The translations under genes and the position numbers were made by a program. Shown here one piece after another: positions 44,748 through 53,137 of a stretch of 64,000 nucleotides of DNA. Below the pieces are notes generated by a model. The model was not told where the DNA came from and did not search any database. It saw only the letters and a list, made by a program, of their open reading frames with translations. Within the stretch, counting starts at the first letter, position 1. The number at the start of each line of letters is the position of its first letter. Source of the stretch: Nodularia sp. LEGE 06071 (GTDB lineage Bacteria; Cyanobacteriota; Cyanobacteriia; Cyanobacteriales; Nostocaceae); NCBI RefSeq assembly GCF_015207755.1, contig NZ_JADEWH010000002.1, positions 310,001-374,000 on the forward strand, in the 5' to 3' direction.

Positions 44748-45908
44748 CTAGGGCAATGTCGGTTCCGAAACACTTAGAGGATTATTGTGTTCAGCTGTTG
44801 ATGATTTTTCTGTAACCACGGGTGCGGGTTTCTCTTCAGCTTCACCGTTGAACCCTTGAGGACGCAAGGCTGTTAAAGCCGTCTTGATAATTACAGCCGT
44901 GGGTACTGCCACAATTACTCCTAAAAGTCCACCAACTCTTGCCCCTGTAAGAACGGAAATGAGTATCCAAACTGGGTTTAAACCAGTAAAGCTACCTAAA
45001 ATTCGGGGTGCAATTAAGTTTTCTAAAATTTGCTGCACGATCACAGCGGCGATTAAAACTTTGACTCCCATTGAGAAATCTTGCAGCGCTACAAGGGAGG
45101 TAGTCAGGGCGATACCCACTGAACCACCAAAGGGAACTAGAGCCATGATGCCAATAGTTAAGCCAAATAATAGCCCAAATGGCACTTTCAGCCACAAAAA
45201 CGTGGGAATTAAGGCTGATGCCATACAGGTAGATAAAATCAGTTGAGTGATGAAAAAGTTTTGAAAACTCAGGCGGACTGTTTTAGAGAAAGGTTGGCGA
45301 AATTTGGTAGGTAGCCATTCCACTAAACTCTGCCAGAGTTCACCGCCATGCTGCAAAAGGTAGAATGTCAAAACCATTGTTAAGAGGAAATCTAGCAAGC
45401 TTGTGAATGTCACCACTGCGAGATTTAACACTTGTCCGGCGATCGCTTGTAGTTGACTCTTGACGCGATCGTTGATTTGGACTACAAGAGCATCAAGGTT
45501 AATTGGTAAATTCAGGGTTTCTGCTTTCTGATTTAACATCATTAATTGAGAACGGCCAGAGTCGATTAACTCTGGTAATCGCGCCACCAATTGCTGGGCT
45601 TGGCTAAGGGCGAGGGGAAACAGGGTAACACCCAGCGCTAACAGCACCGATAAGGCGATCAAAAAGACTAAAATGGCCACTTGTTCTCGCCTAGCACCTT
45701 GACGCTCCATCCAGCTTACGGGATAGTTGAGCAGAAATGCTAAAACTGAGGCTCCAACTAAAATCACTATTAGGGAGTGAAAATAATGGAAAATTGCCGA
45801 AATCGCCCAACCATTGAGAACTAAAATGGGGGCGCATAACGCGATCGCCCCAATGCGTGCTAGGGGTGTAAATGTCTGCCACCAGTTGAGTAGCTTGCGT
45901 GTCTGCAT
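44748..45908 (-). CDS. AI-2E transporter family (PerM-like) membrane protein
   Basis: 386 residues. About seven to eight hydrophobic segments, with the family blocks V-L-V-G-A-S-V-L-A-F-L-L-N-Y-P-V-S near 55 and L-V-P-F-G-G-S-V-G-I-A-L near 263, and N-P-V-W-I-L-I-S-V-L-T-G near 320. The family includes TqsA, linked to export of autoinducer-2, but cyanobacterial members are not characterised. The C-terminal ~35 residues are hydrophilic and Glu/Ser-rich. It is convergent with the serpin gene and monocistronic. Confidence 0.85.
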   Translation of the reverse strand: MQTRKLLNWWQTFTPLARIGAIALCAPILVLNGWAISAIFHYFHSLIVILVGASVLAFLLNYPVSWMERQGARREQVAILVFLIALSVLLALGVTLFPLALSQAQQLVARLPELIDSGRSQLMMLNQKAETLNLPINLDALVVQINDRVKSQLQAIAGQVLNLAVVTFTSLLDFLLTMVLTFYLLQHGGELWQSLVEWLPTKFRQPFSKTVRLSFQNFFITQLILSTCMASALIPTFLWLKVPFGLLFGLTIGIMALVPFGGSVGIALTTSLVALQDFSMGVKVLIAAVIVQQILENLIAPRILGSFTGLNPVWILISVLTGARVGGLLGVIVAVPTAVIIKTALTALRPQGFNGEAEEKPAPVVTEKSSTAEHNNPLSVSEPTLP

Positions 45909-46001
45909 CTTTAGCCGATTGCGGGATAGAACTTAATTAAATCTTTCTCTATAGCTTATTATCTCTAACTACATCATCGCATTTCATCTCTCTAGTTTAG
46001 G

Positions 46002-46409
46002 ATGAGACTTACCCTCATGGAAAATCTTGAACCAATTGACAATTCCCAGTACACTCAAGACACAGCCATTTCTAAAAGACAGTTATTTTGGTATTTAATT
46101 CCAGTCCTTGGCTTTTTTCCATCCTTGTGGACTCTCTATCGCGGCCGGGGAAGTCGGGAACAACTGGTTGTGAGTCGTCTGTCTATTACTTTGGCATTTA
46201 CTTGGCTGTTGGGGTACTTCTTGTTAGCCACTGGGGCCGCGACTTCAGAATTTTTTACATTGCGGATGTTAATCCTCAATAGCTTTCTGACATCTGGTTA
46301 CTTTTTGGTCAGTGTCTGGCTAATTATTCGACTCATTCAGGGGAAATCTCACCGTTTATCAGGGTTAAGTCGTTTTGCTGAACGAGTGTTGGGCAAATAT
46401 TTGTCTTAA
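46002..46409 (+). CDS. Small membrane protein of unknown function
   Basis: 135 residues (130 if the second ATG at 46017 is used). Three hydrophobic segments (~30-48, ~58-80, ~88-112) and a basic ending H-R-L-S-G-L-S-R-F-A. The block F-F-P-S-L-W-T-L-Y-R-G-R-G-S-R-E-Q near 40 looks conserved-like. No family recognised. It lies upstream of an LCP gene on the same strand, separated by 287 bp. Confidence 0.6.
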   Translation: MRLTLMENLEPIDNSQYTQDTAISKRQLFWYLIPVLGFFPSLWTLYRGRGSREQLVVSRLSITLAFTWLLGYFLLATGAATSEFFTLRMLILNSFLTSGYFLVSVWLIIRLIQGKSHRLSGLSRFAERVLGKYLS

Positions 46410-46696
46410 TTTTGGCAATTATCCCGATGAATTAGTCGTATTATTACGGATTTTTTTCCGAAATTGCCGATGATCTCGAATCAGGTCTGGTCAAACTAAC
46501 TTATTGTTGTCATACTTCAATTAATTATCTCCGGATTTGCCACAAACAAAGAGAAATCCTGCTATAAGTGTTGTGGTTAACATAACAGCAAGAAGTTAGC
46601 ACGGTTAATTAAAGGTTAACTTCTATGAGTTAATTTGGTTGCATATTAATTAGTCAGAAAATTTACCGAGTTTGATCAGTAAGTGTGAGGAAGTCT

Positions 46697-48109
46697 GTGA
46701 CCAGTCAAAGAACTTCGGCGAAACAAAATCAGTTAGCGAAAGCCCTGAAATCGAAAAAGAAAAATTCTCACAACCCTAAGTCTCGACGTTGGCTGTTGTT
46801 CTGGCTGGGTATGAGTGGGATTGCAATGGTGTCAGCAACAGCAGGGGCGCTGTTAGCGGTTTCTTTGACCAGTACTCCATTGCAGCAAGCACAGTTAAGT
46901 CCCCAAGAAGAGGCGGTTTTTGATGGCGATCGCATTTCTGGGACTGGGTTACGATTCTCAGAATTAACTCGCCCGGTTAATCTCTTAGTGATGGGGATGA
47001 GCGTACTGCCATCGGATATTCTCAATACTCCCACAGAATTGCAGAATCTGGGCTATCAAGCCCAGGTAAACTCTTTTGATGGGCTGGCTGATGTGATGAT
47101 CTTGATCAAATTTGATCCAGCCACAAAAAGAATAGCTATGCTCTCAATTCCCAGAGACACTCGTACAGAAGTAATTGGGTATGGAGTCAAAAAACTGAAT
47201 GCTGCTAATGTTGATGGGGGGCCGGCTTTAACTGCCAAAAGCGTGAGTCATCTTCTGGGTGATGTGGCAATTGATCGCTATATCCGTATTAATGTTCTGG
47301 GTGTGGGAAAACTGATTGATGCCTTGGGTGGAGTGACAGTACACGTTCCCAAAGATTTGAAATATCAAGATGACTCCCAACACCTATATATCAATTTAAA
47401 AGCAGGCCAACAGCATCTCAACGGCGATCAGGCTTTGCAACTATTACGCTTTCGCCATGATGAACTCGGAGATATTGGTCGGGTACAACGGCAACAAATG
47501 CTGATCCGGGCGTTGATGGATCAGACCCTCAACCCGGCAACAGTAGCTCAATTACCCCAAGTTCTCAACGTAGTTAAAGAAAATATTGATACTAACTTAA
47601 CAATTGAAGAATTATTAGCGCTAGCAGGTTTTGGTGTCCGCACAAACCGCGCCAATATGCATATGTTCATGTTACCAGGTCGCTTTAGCCAACCAGATGA
47701 ATATATTGCTAGCTATTGGATACCAAACGAAACTGGTATTTCTCGAATGATGTCTCAACACTTTGGTGTGGAATTAACTAGTCAACTGAGAGACGTTAAT
47801 GTCCGCTCTCTGCGAGTATTCATTCAAGATAGTACAGGTAGCGATCGCTCTGAACTCATACCTCTAATTAGGAGTTTAGAAGAATTCGGATATCGCAAAA
47901 TCCAGATATCTCCACCGTGGAGTGAACCTCTACAAGTGTCTAATATCATTGCCCAGCAAGGAGACGGCGAGAATGCAGAGTTAATTCGCAATGCTTTGGG
48001 ATTTGGGGAAGTGCGAGTGGAAAGCACTGGCATTATTGATTCTGATGTTACCATCCAACTCGGTAGGGATTGGTTACAACAAAAACGTCTCTTTGAAGCG
48101 ACTTATTAA
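46697..48109 (+). CDS. LytR-CpsA-Psr (LCP) family protein
   Basis: 470 residues from the GTG at 46697, which has AGGAAG 3 nt upstream; a GTG at 46685 is the alternative. A basic N-terminus and a hydrophobic anchor at ~30-58 precede the extracytoplasmic LCP domain: L-A-D-V-M-I-L-I-K-F-D-P, M-L-S-I-P-R-D-T-R, N-A-A-N-V-D-G-G-P and R-F-R-H-D-x-x-G-D-I-G-R-x-Q-R-Q-Q. These residues bind polyprenyl-phosphate-linked glycans. LCP enzymes attach glycopolymers to peptidoglycan. It ends with a C-terminal LytR-C-like domain (V-R-S-L-R-V-F-I-Q-D-S). A strong terminator follows. Confidence 0.88.
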   Translation: MTSQRTSAKQNQLAKALKSKKKNSHNPKSRRWLLFWLGMSGIAMVSATAGALLAVSLTSTPLQQAQLSPQEEAVFDGDRISGTGLRFSELTRPVNLLVMGMSVLPSDILNTPTELQNLGYQAQVNSFDGLADVMILIKFDPATKRIAMLSIPRDTRTEVIGYGVKKLNAANVDGGPALTAKSVSHLLGDVAIDRYIRINVLGVGKLIDALGGVTVHVPKDLKYQDDSQHLYINLKAGQQHLNGDQALQLLRFRHDELGDIGRVQRQQMLIRALMDQTLNPATVAQLPQVLNVVKENIDTNLTIEELLALAGFGVRTNRANMHMFMLPGRFSQPDEYIASYWIPNETGISRMMSQHFGVELTSQLRDVNVRSLRVFIQDSTGSDRSELIPLIRSLEEFGYRKIQISPPWSEPLQVSNIIAQQGDGENAELIRNALGFGEVRVESTGIIDSDVTIQLGRDWLQQKRLFEATY

Positions 48110-48144
48110 AATTTATCCCTGATCTGAGAGATTTTCCAGACATC

Positions 48145-48170
48145 AAAAGTGCTGAACACTCAGCACTTTT
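48145..48170 (+). terminator. Rho-independent-type terminator after the LCP gene
   Basis: AAAAGTGCTGA (48145-48155) and TCAGCACTTTT (48160-48170) form a perfect 11-bp stem with an ACAC loop and end in a T-run. Confidence 0.85.
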
Positions 48171-48239
48171 TCGTGAAAGGTTTACTTTAACTGGAAATTT
48201 TCCTAAAATAATTTCATCACCAGATTCGCAGAATTATAG

Positions 48240-49943
48240 ATGGACTGGATTACACTACTGCGATCGCTACAGTCTGATTTTATTCAAAGGTTAACATCCG
48301 GTTTTTTACTTCATTGTGAAAGAGAAGGTCAATATAGTGAATTAACTGTCATTTCTGGAGAAAGACTCAAGACATTACGAGAATTTTGCTGGCTGATGGC
48401 GGAAAAATATAAGCGGACTTCGCCAGTGCGTGACGTTTTTATTAACAACCTCAAAGGCAAACTGGGTGAAGAAGTTGTCAAAGAACGTTTAGCCGATTTT
48501 ATTACAGAAGTCGATTATGAAACCCGATTTGGCGGTGATGGAAATATTGATTTTACCTTAAATTCTAACTCAACAATTGGTGTTGAAGTCAAGTCTCGTC
48601 ATGGCAGTATCGATAAAGTCAGATGGTCAGTTAGTTCTCAAGAAGTTGCCAAAAATGCAGTTGTAGTTTGCGTTTTAATTCAAGAAGAAGTCAACGAAGC
48701 CCAACCTGAATATCACCTATTTTTAGCTGGTTTTTTGCCTACGCAAATGATTAAGTTAAGAACTGGCAAAATTTCATTCGGCATAAATCAATTATTATAT
48801 GGAGGTGGTTTATGGTGCTATCTAGAACAGTTACAAAAGAATAATAATTATCAAGATTTTTCCTCTAATTCATCTCCAAGTCATCAGGTAAATCCTGAGT
48901 TTTCACGCTCTGCTGAAAAAGCAATGGGGAACCTAATCCCCCAACCCCCTTCCCTACAAAAGCCTATCTCCTTGCAGGAGGAAGGTTTGGAGAGAGGTTT
49001 TCCAGATAACGTGAAAAATCAGCAAGTTAATTATGTACAAAATAGCCAGCAAGATTTAAATATATTTAATCTAAAACTGGGTGATGAATGTTTTGCAAAA
49101 GGTAAATATGAGGCGGCAATTAATCATTATAACCAAGCTTTGCAACTGAAAGCTGATGCTGATATTTTTTACAAACGAGGTTTAAGTTACTATCAATTAG
49201 GAGATTATGAAGCAGCAAGTGATAATTTTTCCCAAGCAATACAGTTGAATTTTAATGATGGAAAAGCATATAATAAAAGAGGTTTAGCTCGTTATCAACT
49301 AGGAAATTATCAAGAAGCAATAGAAGATTATACTCAAGCTATCAGAATTAATCCTCATATTGCTGTTGCGTATAAAAATCGGGCTGAAGCGCGTTCTCAC
49401 ATTGGAGATAACCAGGGAGCAATAGAAGATTACACTCAGGCAATCAAAATTAATCCTGATTATGCCGATGCTTATAAAAACCAGGGAATTGCCCGTTATT
49501 TTATAGAATATCACCAGGGATTCTCTCAGGCAATCAAGGTTAACCCCCAGGATGCTCTTGCTTACAAAAATCGTGGTAATGCTCGTGCTGATTTAGAAGA
49601 TTATCAAGGTGCGATCGCAGATTATACTCAAGCAATCAAAATTAATCCTAATTATGTCGATGCCTATTATAACCGTGGTAATGCTCGTTATGATCTAGGA
49701 GATTACGAGGAAGCAATTGAGGATTACACCCAAACTATTCAGATTAATTCTAATTATGCTCATGCCTATTATAACCGTGGTAACGTTTATTCGGAGCTAG
49801 GGGATAAACAGCTAGCAATTAATGATTTTCGCAAAGCAGCAGATATTTATCGTCGAGAAGGTAAACTAGAAGCACTTAAAGATGCCCGCGAAAGAGTTTC
49901 AGATTTAGAAATCGCCGAATCATTAGATATTTTAAACTTCTAA
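48240..49943 (+). CDS. PD-(D/E)XK nuclease-like domain fused to TPR repeats
   Basis: 567 residues. Residues ~60-165 have the restriction-endonuclease layout: G-K-L-G-E-E-V-V (73-80, E77), G-N-I-D-F-T-L (D104) and V-E-V-K-S-R (E116, K118), then Q-E-V-A-K-N-A-V-V-V-C-V. Residues ~278-550 hold about eight TPR units; one (N-Q-G-I-A-R-Y-F-I-E-Y-H-Q-G-F) lacks about six residues of the second helix. The linker at 231-255 is encoded by a dispersed repeat. There is no signal peptide. The nuclease half resembles DNA-targeting or regulatory nucleases; the partner protein recognised by the TPRs is unknown. Confidence 0.75.
   Translation: MDWITLLRSLQSDFIQRLTSGFLLHCEREGQYSELTVISGERLKTLREFCWLMAEKYKRTSPVRDVFINNLKGKLGEEVVKERLADFITEVDYETRFGGDGNIDFTLNSNSTIGVEVKSRHGSIDKVRWSVSSQEVAKNAVVVCVLIQEEVNEAQPEYHLFLAGFLPTQMIKLRTGKISFGINQLLYGGGLWCYLEQLQKNNNYQDFSSNSSPSHQVNPEFSRSAEKAMGNLIPQPPSLQKPISLQEEGLERGFPDNVKNQQVNYVQNSQQDLNIFNLKLGDECFAKGKYEAAINHYNQALQLKADADIFYKRGLSYYQLGDYEAASDNFSQAIQLNFNDGKAYNKRGLARYQLGNYQEAIEDYTQAIRINPHIAVAYKNRAEARSHIGDNQGAIEDYTQAIKINPDYADAYKNQGIARYFIEYHQGFSQAIKVNPQDALAYKNRGNARADLEDYQGAIADYTQAIKINPNYVDAYYNRGNARYDLGDYEEAIEDYTQTIQINSNYAHAYYNRGNVYSELGDKQLAINDFRKAADIYRREGKLEALKDARERVSDLEIAESLDILNF
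48928..49000. repeat. Dispersed palindromic repeat read in frame as protein linker
   Basis: The segment coding residues N231 to about E251 contains CTCCTTGCAGGAG with outer CCTTCC/GGAAGG arms, the form of a repeat type often found between genes in Nostocales. It keeps the frame and links the nuclease-like and TPR halves. Confidence 0.65.
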
Positions 49944-50092
49944 AGTTTTCATCTGTGTACCCTGGGGGTAGCCGCTACGCCTCTACATCTGTGGATAATG
50001 ATCTTGTAAAAAAACGCAACTGCAACAGAAATCTGTCACATTGTCAAGTTATCCCTTCCGTGAGCTACGCTAACACCGACAAAGCCAAATCG

Positions 50093-50305
50093 CTATTTGC
50101 CTTCTTCTAATTTCCGTAATTGCTGCTCTGTCCGCTCATAGGGTTTTGTCTTCGGTTGCCAGGAGCCAAACAAATTCGTCACAAAGTTGTTCATAGCTGT
50201 CCGAGTCTGGGTACTGGCTTTTCCTAAAGCACCAGGTAACACCTGATCTCCTGCTGCCACAAACAGTAGAAAGCCAAGGAGTATCAAAGGCATATTTTGT
50301 TTCAT
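50093..50305 (-). CDS. Small single-pass membrane protein
   Basis: 70 residues. The N-terminus has a hydrophobic segment (L-I-L-L-G-F-L-L-F-V-A) and continues with G-D-Q-V-L-P-G-A-L-G-K-A-S-T-Q-T-R, then a basic/acidic tail Y-E-R-T-E-Q-Q-L-R-K-L-E-E. A GAGGGAA ribosome binding site precedes the ATG. No family recognised, but the regular composition and the RBS argue that it is real. It lies downstream of the Som porin on the same strand. Confidence 0.6.
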   Translation of the reverse strand: MKQNMPLILLGFLLFVAAGDQVLPGALGKASTQTRTAMNNFVTNLFGSWQPKTKPYERTEQQLRKLEEGK

Positions 50306-50490
50306 GTCTAAATTCCCTCACAGATGGTATTAGTACCGCAAGGCGGAAGTCAAAAGTTAAAGAGCTTATTATATAGGCTTTTCACTTTTAACGTTACCGT
50401 GAAAACTATGAGGAATAACACTCGGTAATCCTAATCGACACATGGGTTCTGCATCTAGGCGCTGCTGTATGTATGGCTGGAACCGTATTC

Positions 50491-52011
50491 TTAGAAGGTA
50501 AACGTAGTCCGAACCGTGCCAACATAAATTTTGTCATTACTATTATTATGTTCCGGATTCGTAATTACAAATAATCCCGGAGTTATTGCCAGATTATCTG
50601 TGAGTTGAAAGTTATAAAAGGCTTCTAGATGTAAAGATGTATCCTGATCTTCAAAGGGATCACCATAACTATGATAAGTAACTTTAGGCGGTTGACCCAC
50701 CACAAACCCAGCAAAGCTACCTTCTCTGCCAATATCTGTGAGAGCTAGCAGTACAGACCATGTGGAGATTACGGCATTTGGGTTTGCTGGTAAATTTTCT
50801 GCTTTCGCATGAATCAAACCAACTCGACCGCCGAGGCTGATATTTGGGTTAATTTGCCAAGCAGCTTCCGCACCAAAGGAATTAGCCGCGATCGCATCGG
50901 CCTGATCATTAAACGGATTGCCAGTTAATTCACTACCAGTTCCCGTATTCAGATTATTGTAAGAGTGGAGATAGGTAAAGCTGATTGCTGTGGTTTTAGT
51001 GGGTTCGAGGGTAAGTTGAGCGATCGCACCGTAAGGATTAGCAAAAATCCCCTTGTCTGGATTAGCTGCATCGCTGGTGACATATCCTAATGACAAATTC
51101 AGACTGTCACTCAAATTATGAGAAATACCAATACCAGCACCACCACCTTGGCGGCGAATGGGGTTTTCCCTGCCAAATGTAGAAATTGATCCGTCTCCAC
51201 TACCGCTAAAAAGAGGATTGACACTCGGAACAAAGTCACCTAATCCTCCTCCCAAAGCGTACAAAGTCATGCGGGTTTGCTGACTGAGGGGAAATTTATA
51301 CTCTAGTTCATCTAATTCCACCTCATTGTCATCATCACCATCAAATCCCAAATTTGCCATTTGAGTTCCAGTAAATTCTGCCAATTCTGGTGTGTTGCGC
51401 GCTTGTAGGCGGAGTTTCATTTCGTCTTTTCCCGTAAAACTAGTTTCTAAGGAGAGACGAACGCGATCGCTAAATGCCAAATTCTCATTTATTGGCTTAT
51501 CGCTACTGTTGGCTTTTTTCCCACCCGCAAATCCACTCACAGCAAAAATAATCTCTCCTTCAAGTTCAACTTGGGGTGAGAATTGTTGTGCTTTCAATGT
51601 AGCAACTTGATTTTCTAATAAATCTACTCGGTTTTCTAGAGTTGCTAATTCTGCCGAAAATTCCGTTTTTAATCGTTGGAGTGTTGTTAAATTTTCTCGA
51701 TTAACAATCTCAGAATTAGTATTTGAAATTAGCTCATTTATCTGTGTAATGCAAGTATTTAATTCGGTTGCAAATTGGTAGCGATTTAGAGTTTGATTGG
51801 TATAGTGAGTAAAATTATTAATACAGTTATATTGTTCAATTAATGAATTTAGTGTTTGAACTTCCCAACTATCAAGCCTAATTTCTGATAATTGAGATAC
51901 AGATGTTATCTGATTATCTGATATTGCGGGTGTGGCATTAGCTAGAGTTATGCTGTGCAAAGCTAATGAACTAATGAACCCAATTTTTAATAAATAAGTT
52001 AAAACTCTCAA
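50491..52011 (-). CDS. Som-type outer-membrane porin with SLH-like N-terminus (OprB-like barrel)
   Basis: 506 residues. Signal peptide at ~1-26 (A-N-A cleavage), then an SLH-related stretch (V-S-Q-L-S-E-I, W-E-V-Q-T-L-N-S-L-I-E-Q-Y, N-R-Y-Q-F-A-T-E-L-N) and a coiled coil at ~118-142 (L-E-N-R-V-D-L-L-E-N-Q-V-A-T-L). The rest is a beta-barrel ending in T-F-T-F, a C-terminal aromatic as used for outer-membrane insertion. Cyanobacterial members of this family transport small solutes and are regulated by iron or nitrogen. A TTG start at 52011 is supported by AGGAGAG upstream; no nearer ATG exists. Confidence 0.85.
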   Translation of the reverse strand: MRVLTYLLKIGFISSLALHSITLANATPAISDNQITSVSQLSEIRLDSWEVQTLNSLIEQYNCINNFTHYTNQTLNRYQFATELNTCITQINELISNTNSEIVNRENLTTLQRLKTEFSAELATLENRVDLLENQVATLKAQQFSPQVELEGEIIFAVSGFAGGKKANSSDKPINENLAFSDRVRLSLETSFTGKDEMKLRLQARNTPELAEFTGTQMANLGFDGDDDNEVELDELEYKFPLSQQTRMTLYALGGGLGDFVPSVNPLFSGSGDGSISTFGRENPIRRQGGGAGIGISHNLSDSLNLSLGYVTSDAANPDKGIFANPYGAIAQLTLEPTKTTAISFTYLHSYNNLNTGTGSELTGNPFNDQADAIAANSFGAEAAWQINPNISLGGRVGLIHAKAENLPANPNAVISTWSVLLALTDIGREGSFAGFVVGQPPKVTYHSYGDPFEDQDTSLHLEAFYNFQLTDNLAITPGLFVITNPEHNNSNDKIYVGTVRTTFTF

Positions 52012-52078
52012 TGCTCTCTCCTGAAAGTCAGAAAATTAAATAATTACTGTTGTTGAGGAAATAATCTGGATTTTTTTT

Positions 52079-52107
52079 GCACGCAGAGGCGCAGAGTCGC
52101 AGAGAGT
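52079..52107. repeat. Heptameric GC-rich repeat between the porin and APH genes
   Basis: ACGCAGAGGCGCAGAGTCGC followed by AGAGAG lies 6 bp before the stop codon of the APH-type gene, in the reverse-strand sense of the 21192 repeat. Confidence 0.75.
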
Positions 52108-52113
52108 TGGAGT

Positions 52114-53094
52114 TTAAATAATATGGAGGCGCTGTTCGCATAGGTTTAATAATGCTGGGGTAAAAGGACGGCGTTCTGGAAATTGAGTGCTGATCTGAAT
52201 ATGTCTAACTAAGGTGAGGGTGGTGTAAGTTTCAATAGCAAGAGGGGATTTATCTTTTGTCAGTTGCAGAAATGTTTGAGTTAGGGTTTTTTCACATTCG
52301 TGCAATGCTTCTGAATTACCAAAGGTGCGAAGGCTGTATTCTTTTATATGACCGATGTAGTTACCAATATCCAGCGCCGGATTACCTTCACAATATAAAT
52401 CTAGGTCGATGAGATATAACCGAGAATTATGAATAATCACTTGATCTGGATAGAAATCACGATGAATACCACAGGGTTTTGCTTCTGGTGTATTTTGTCC
52501 TAAATGATCACATTTTTCTAAGATTTTTTCTAACCGTGCTTGCCATTCGGGATATTGTTGTATGACTAATGGAAGGCGTTCATGTAAAATTCGCAGTTCG
52601 TCTGACATAGTATGAGAACGGCGCGGAGGAATATTAGTTTGATGAAGTTTATGAGCAACTTCAGCAATTCTTTTTGCTATTAAAATATTATTATTATTTT
52701 GCGTGAGGAATCGAGTAGCGATATCACCTTCAACCTTGCGCTGTAACCACATCTGCCATTCTGGAATTATCCCTACAGGTTCAGGGACAGAAATCCCATC
52801 ATCACTATCATCAGCAAATCCTGCATCCCACAAAGATTTTTGTAACTCATAACTATGATAATCGGTTCCCTTAGCTCTCACCTTACCAATCAGCGTCATG
52901 ATTTCCCCAGAATCATGAATAAATTCATATTCAATCAAACAACGCCGCCCAGGTTTGTGACGAATAACTTCAATTTTTTGCAGGTGCATATTTTGAGCCT
53001 TAACCAAACACCGACTAAAACATTCTTCAACCTGCAACCGATCAATTGCAGCCGACAAAAAAGGCATCTTACTATCAACTAAATTGATTAACAC
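52114..53094 (-). CDS. APH-type phosphotransferase/kinase
   Basis: 326 residues (GTG at 53094; an ATG nine codons in, at 53067, is equally possible). G-R-R-C-L-I-E-Y-E-F and the catalytic blocks G-I-H-R-D-F-Y-P-D-Q-V and L-I-D-L-D-L-Y-C-E-G-N-P-A-L-D-I-G-N-Y fit the aminoglycoside phosphotransferase/choline kinase superfamily, with the H-R-D base and D-L-D metal site. Here it ends a glycosyltransferase/ABC-exporter operon, so a sugar or glycolipid kinase role is more likely than antibiotic resistance. Downstream lies the divergently unrelated porin. Confidence 0.8.
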   Translation of the reverse strand: MLINLVDSKMPFLSAAIDRLQVEECFSRCLVKAQNMHLQKIEVIRHKPGRRCLIEYEFIHDSGEIMTLIGKVRAKGTDYHSYELQKSLWDAGFADDSDDGISVPEPVGIIPEWQMWLQRKVEGDIATRFLTQNNNNILIAKRIAEVAHKLHQTNIPPRRSHTMSDELRILHERLPLVIQQYPEWQARLEKILEKCDHLGQNTPEAKPCGIHRDFYPDQVIIHNSRLYLIDLDLYCEGNPALDIGNYIGHIKEYSLRTFGNSEALHECEKTLTQTFLQLTKDKSPLAIETYTTLTLVRHIQISTQFPERRPFTPALLNLCEQRLHII

Positions 53095-53137
53095 TTTGCG
53101 TACCTTTGCGCTTACCTCAGCGTTCCTTTGCGTTTCC
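53095..53137. repeat. Heptameric repeat overlapping the ABC exporter C-terminus
   Basis: TTTGCGTACCTTTGCGC then TTACCTCAGCG and TTCCTTTGCGT. Its reverse strand codes for the last residues (K-R-K-G-T-L-R) of the ABC protein, ending at 53112, and continues to the start codon of the APH gene. Confidence 0.7.

Noticed and set aside
52114-53094. Aminoglycoside resistance gene
   Set aside because: The APH fold is broad; its place in a glycan operon and the lack of close APH-specific motifs argue for a metabolic kinase.
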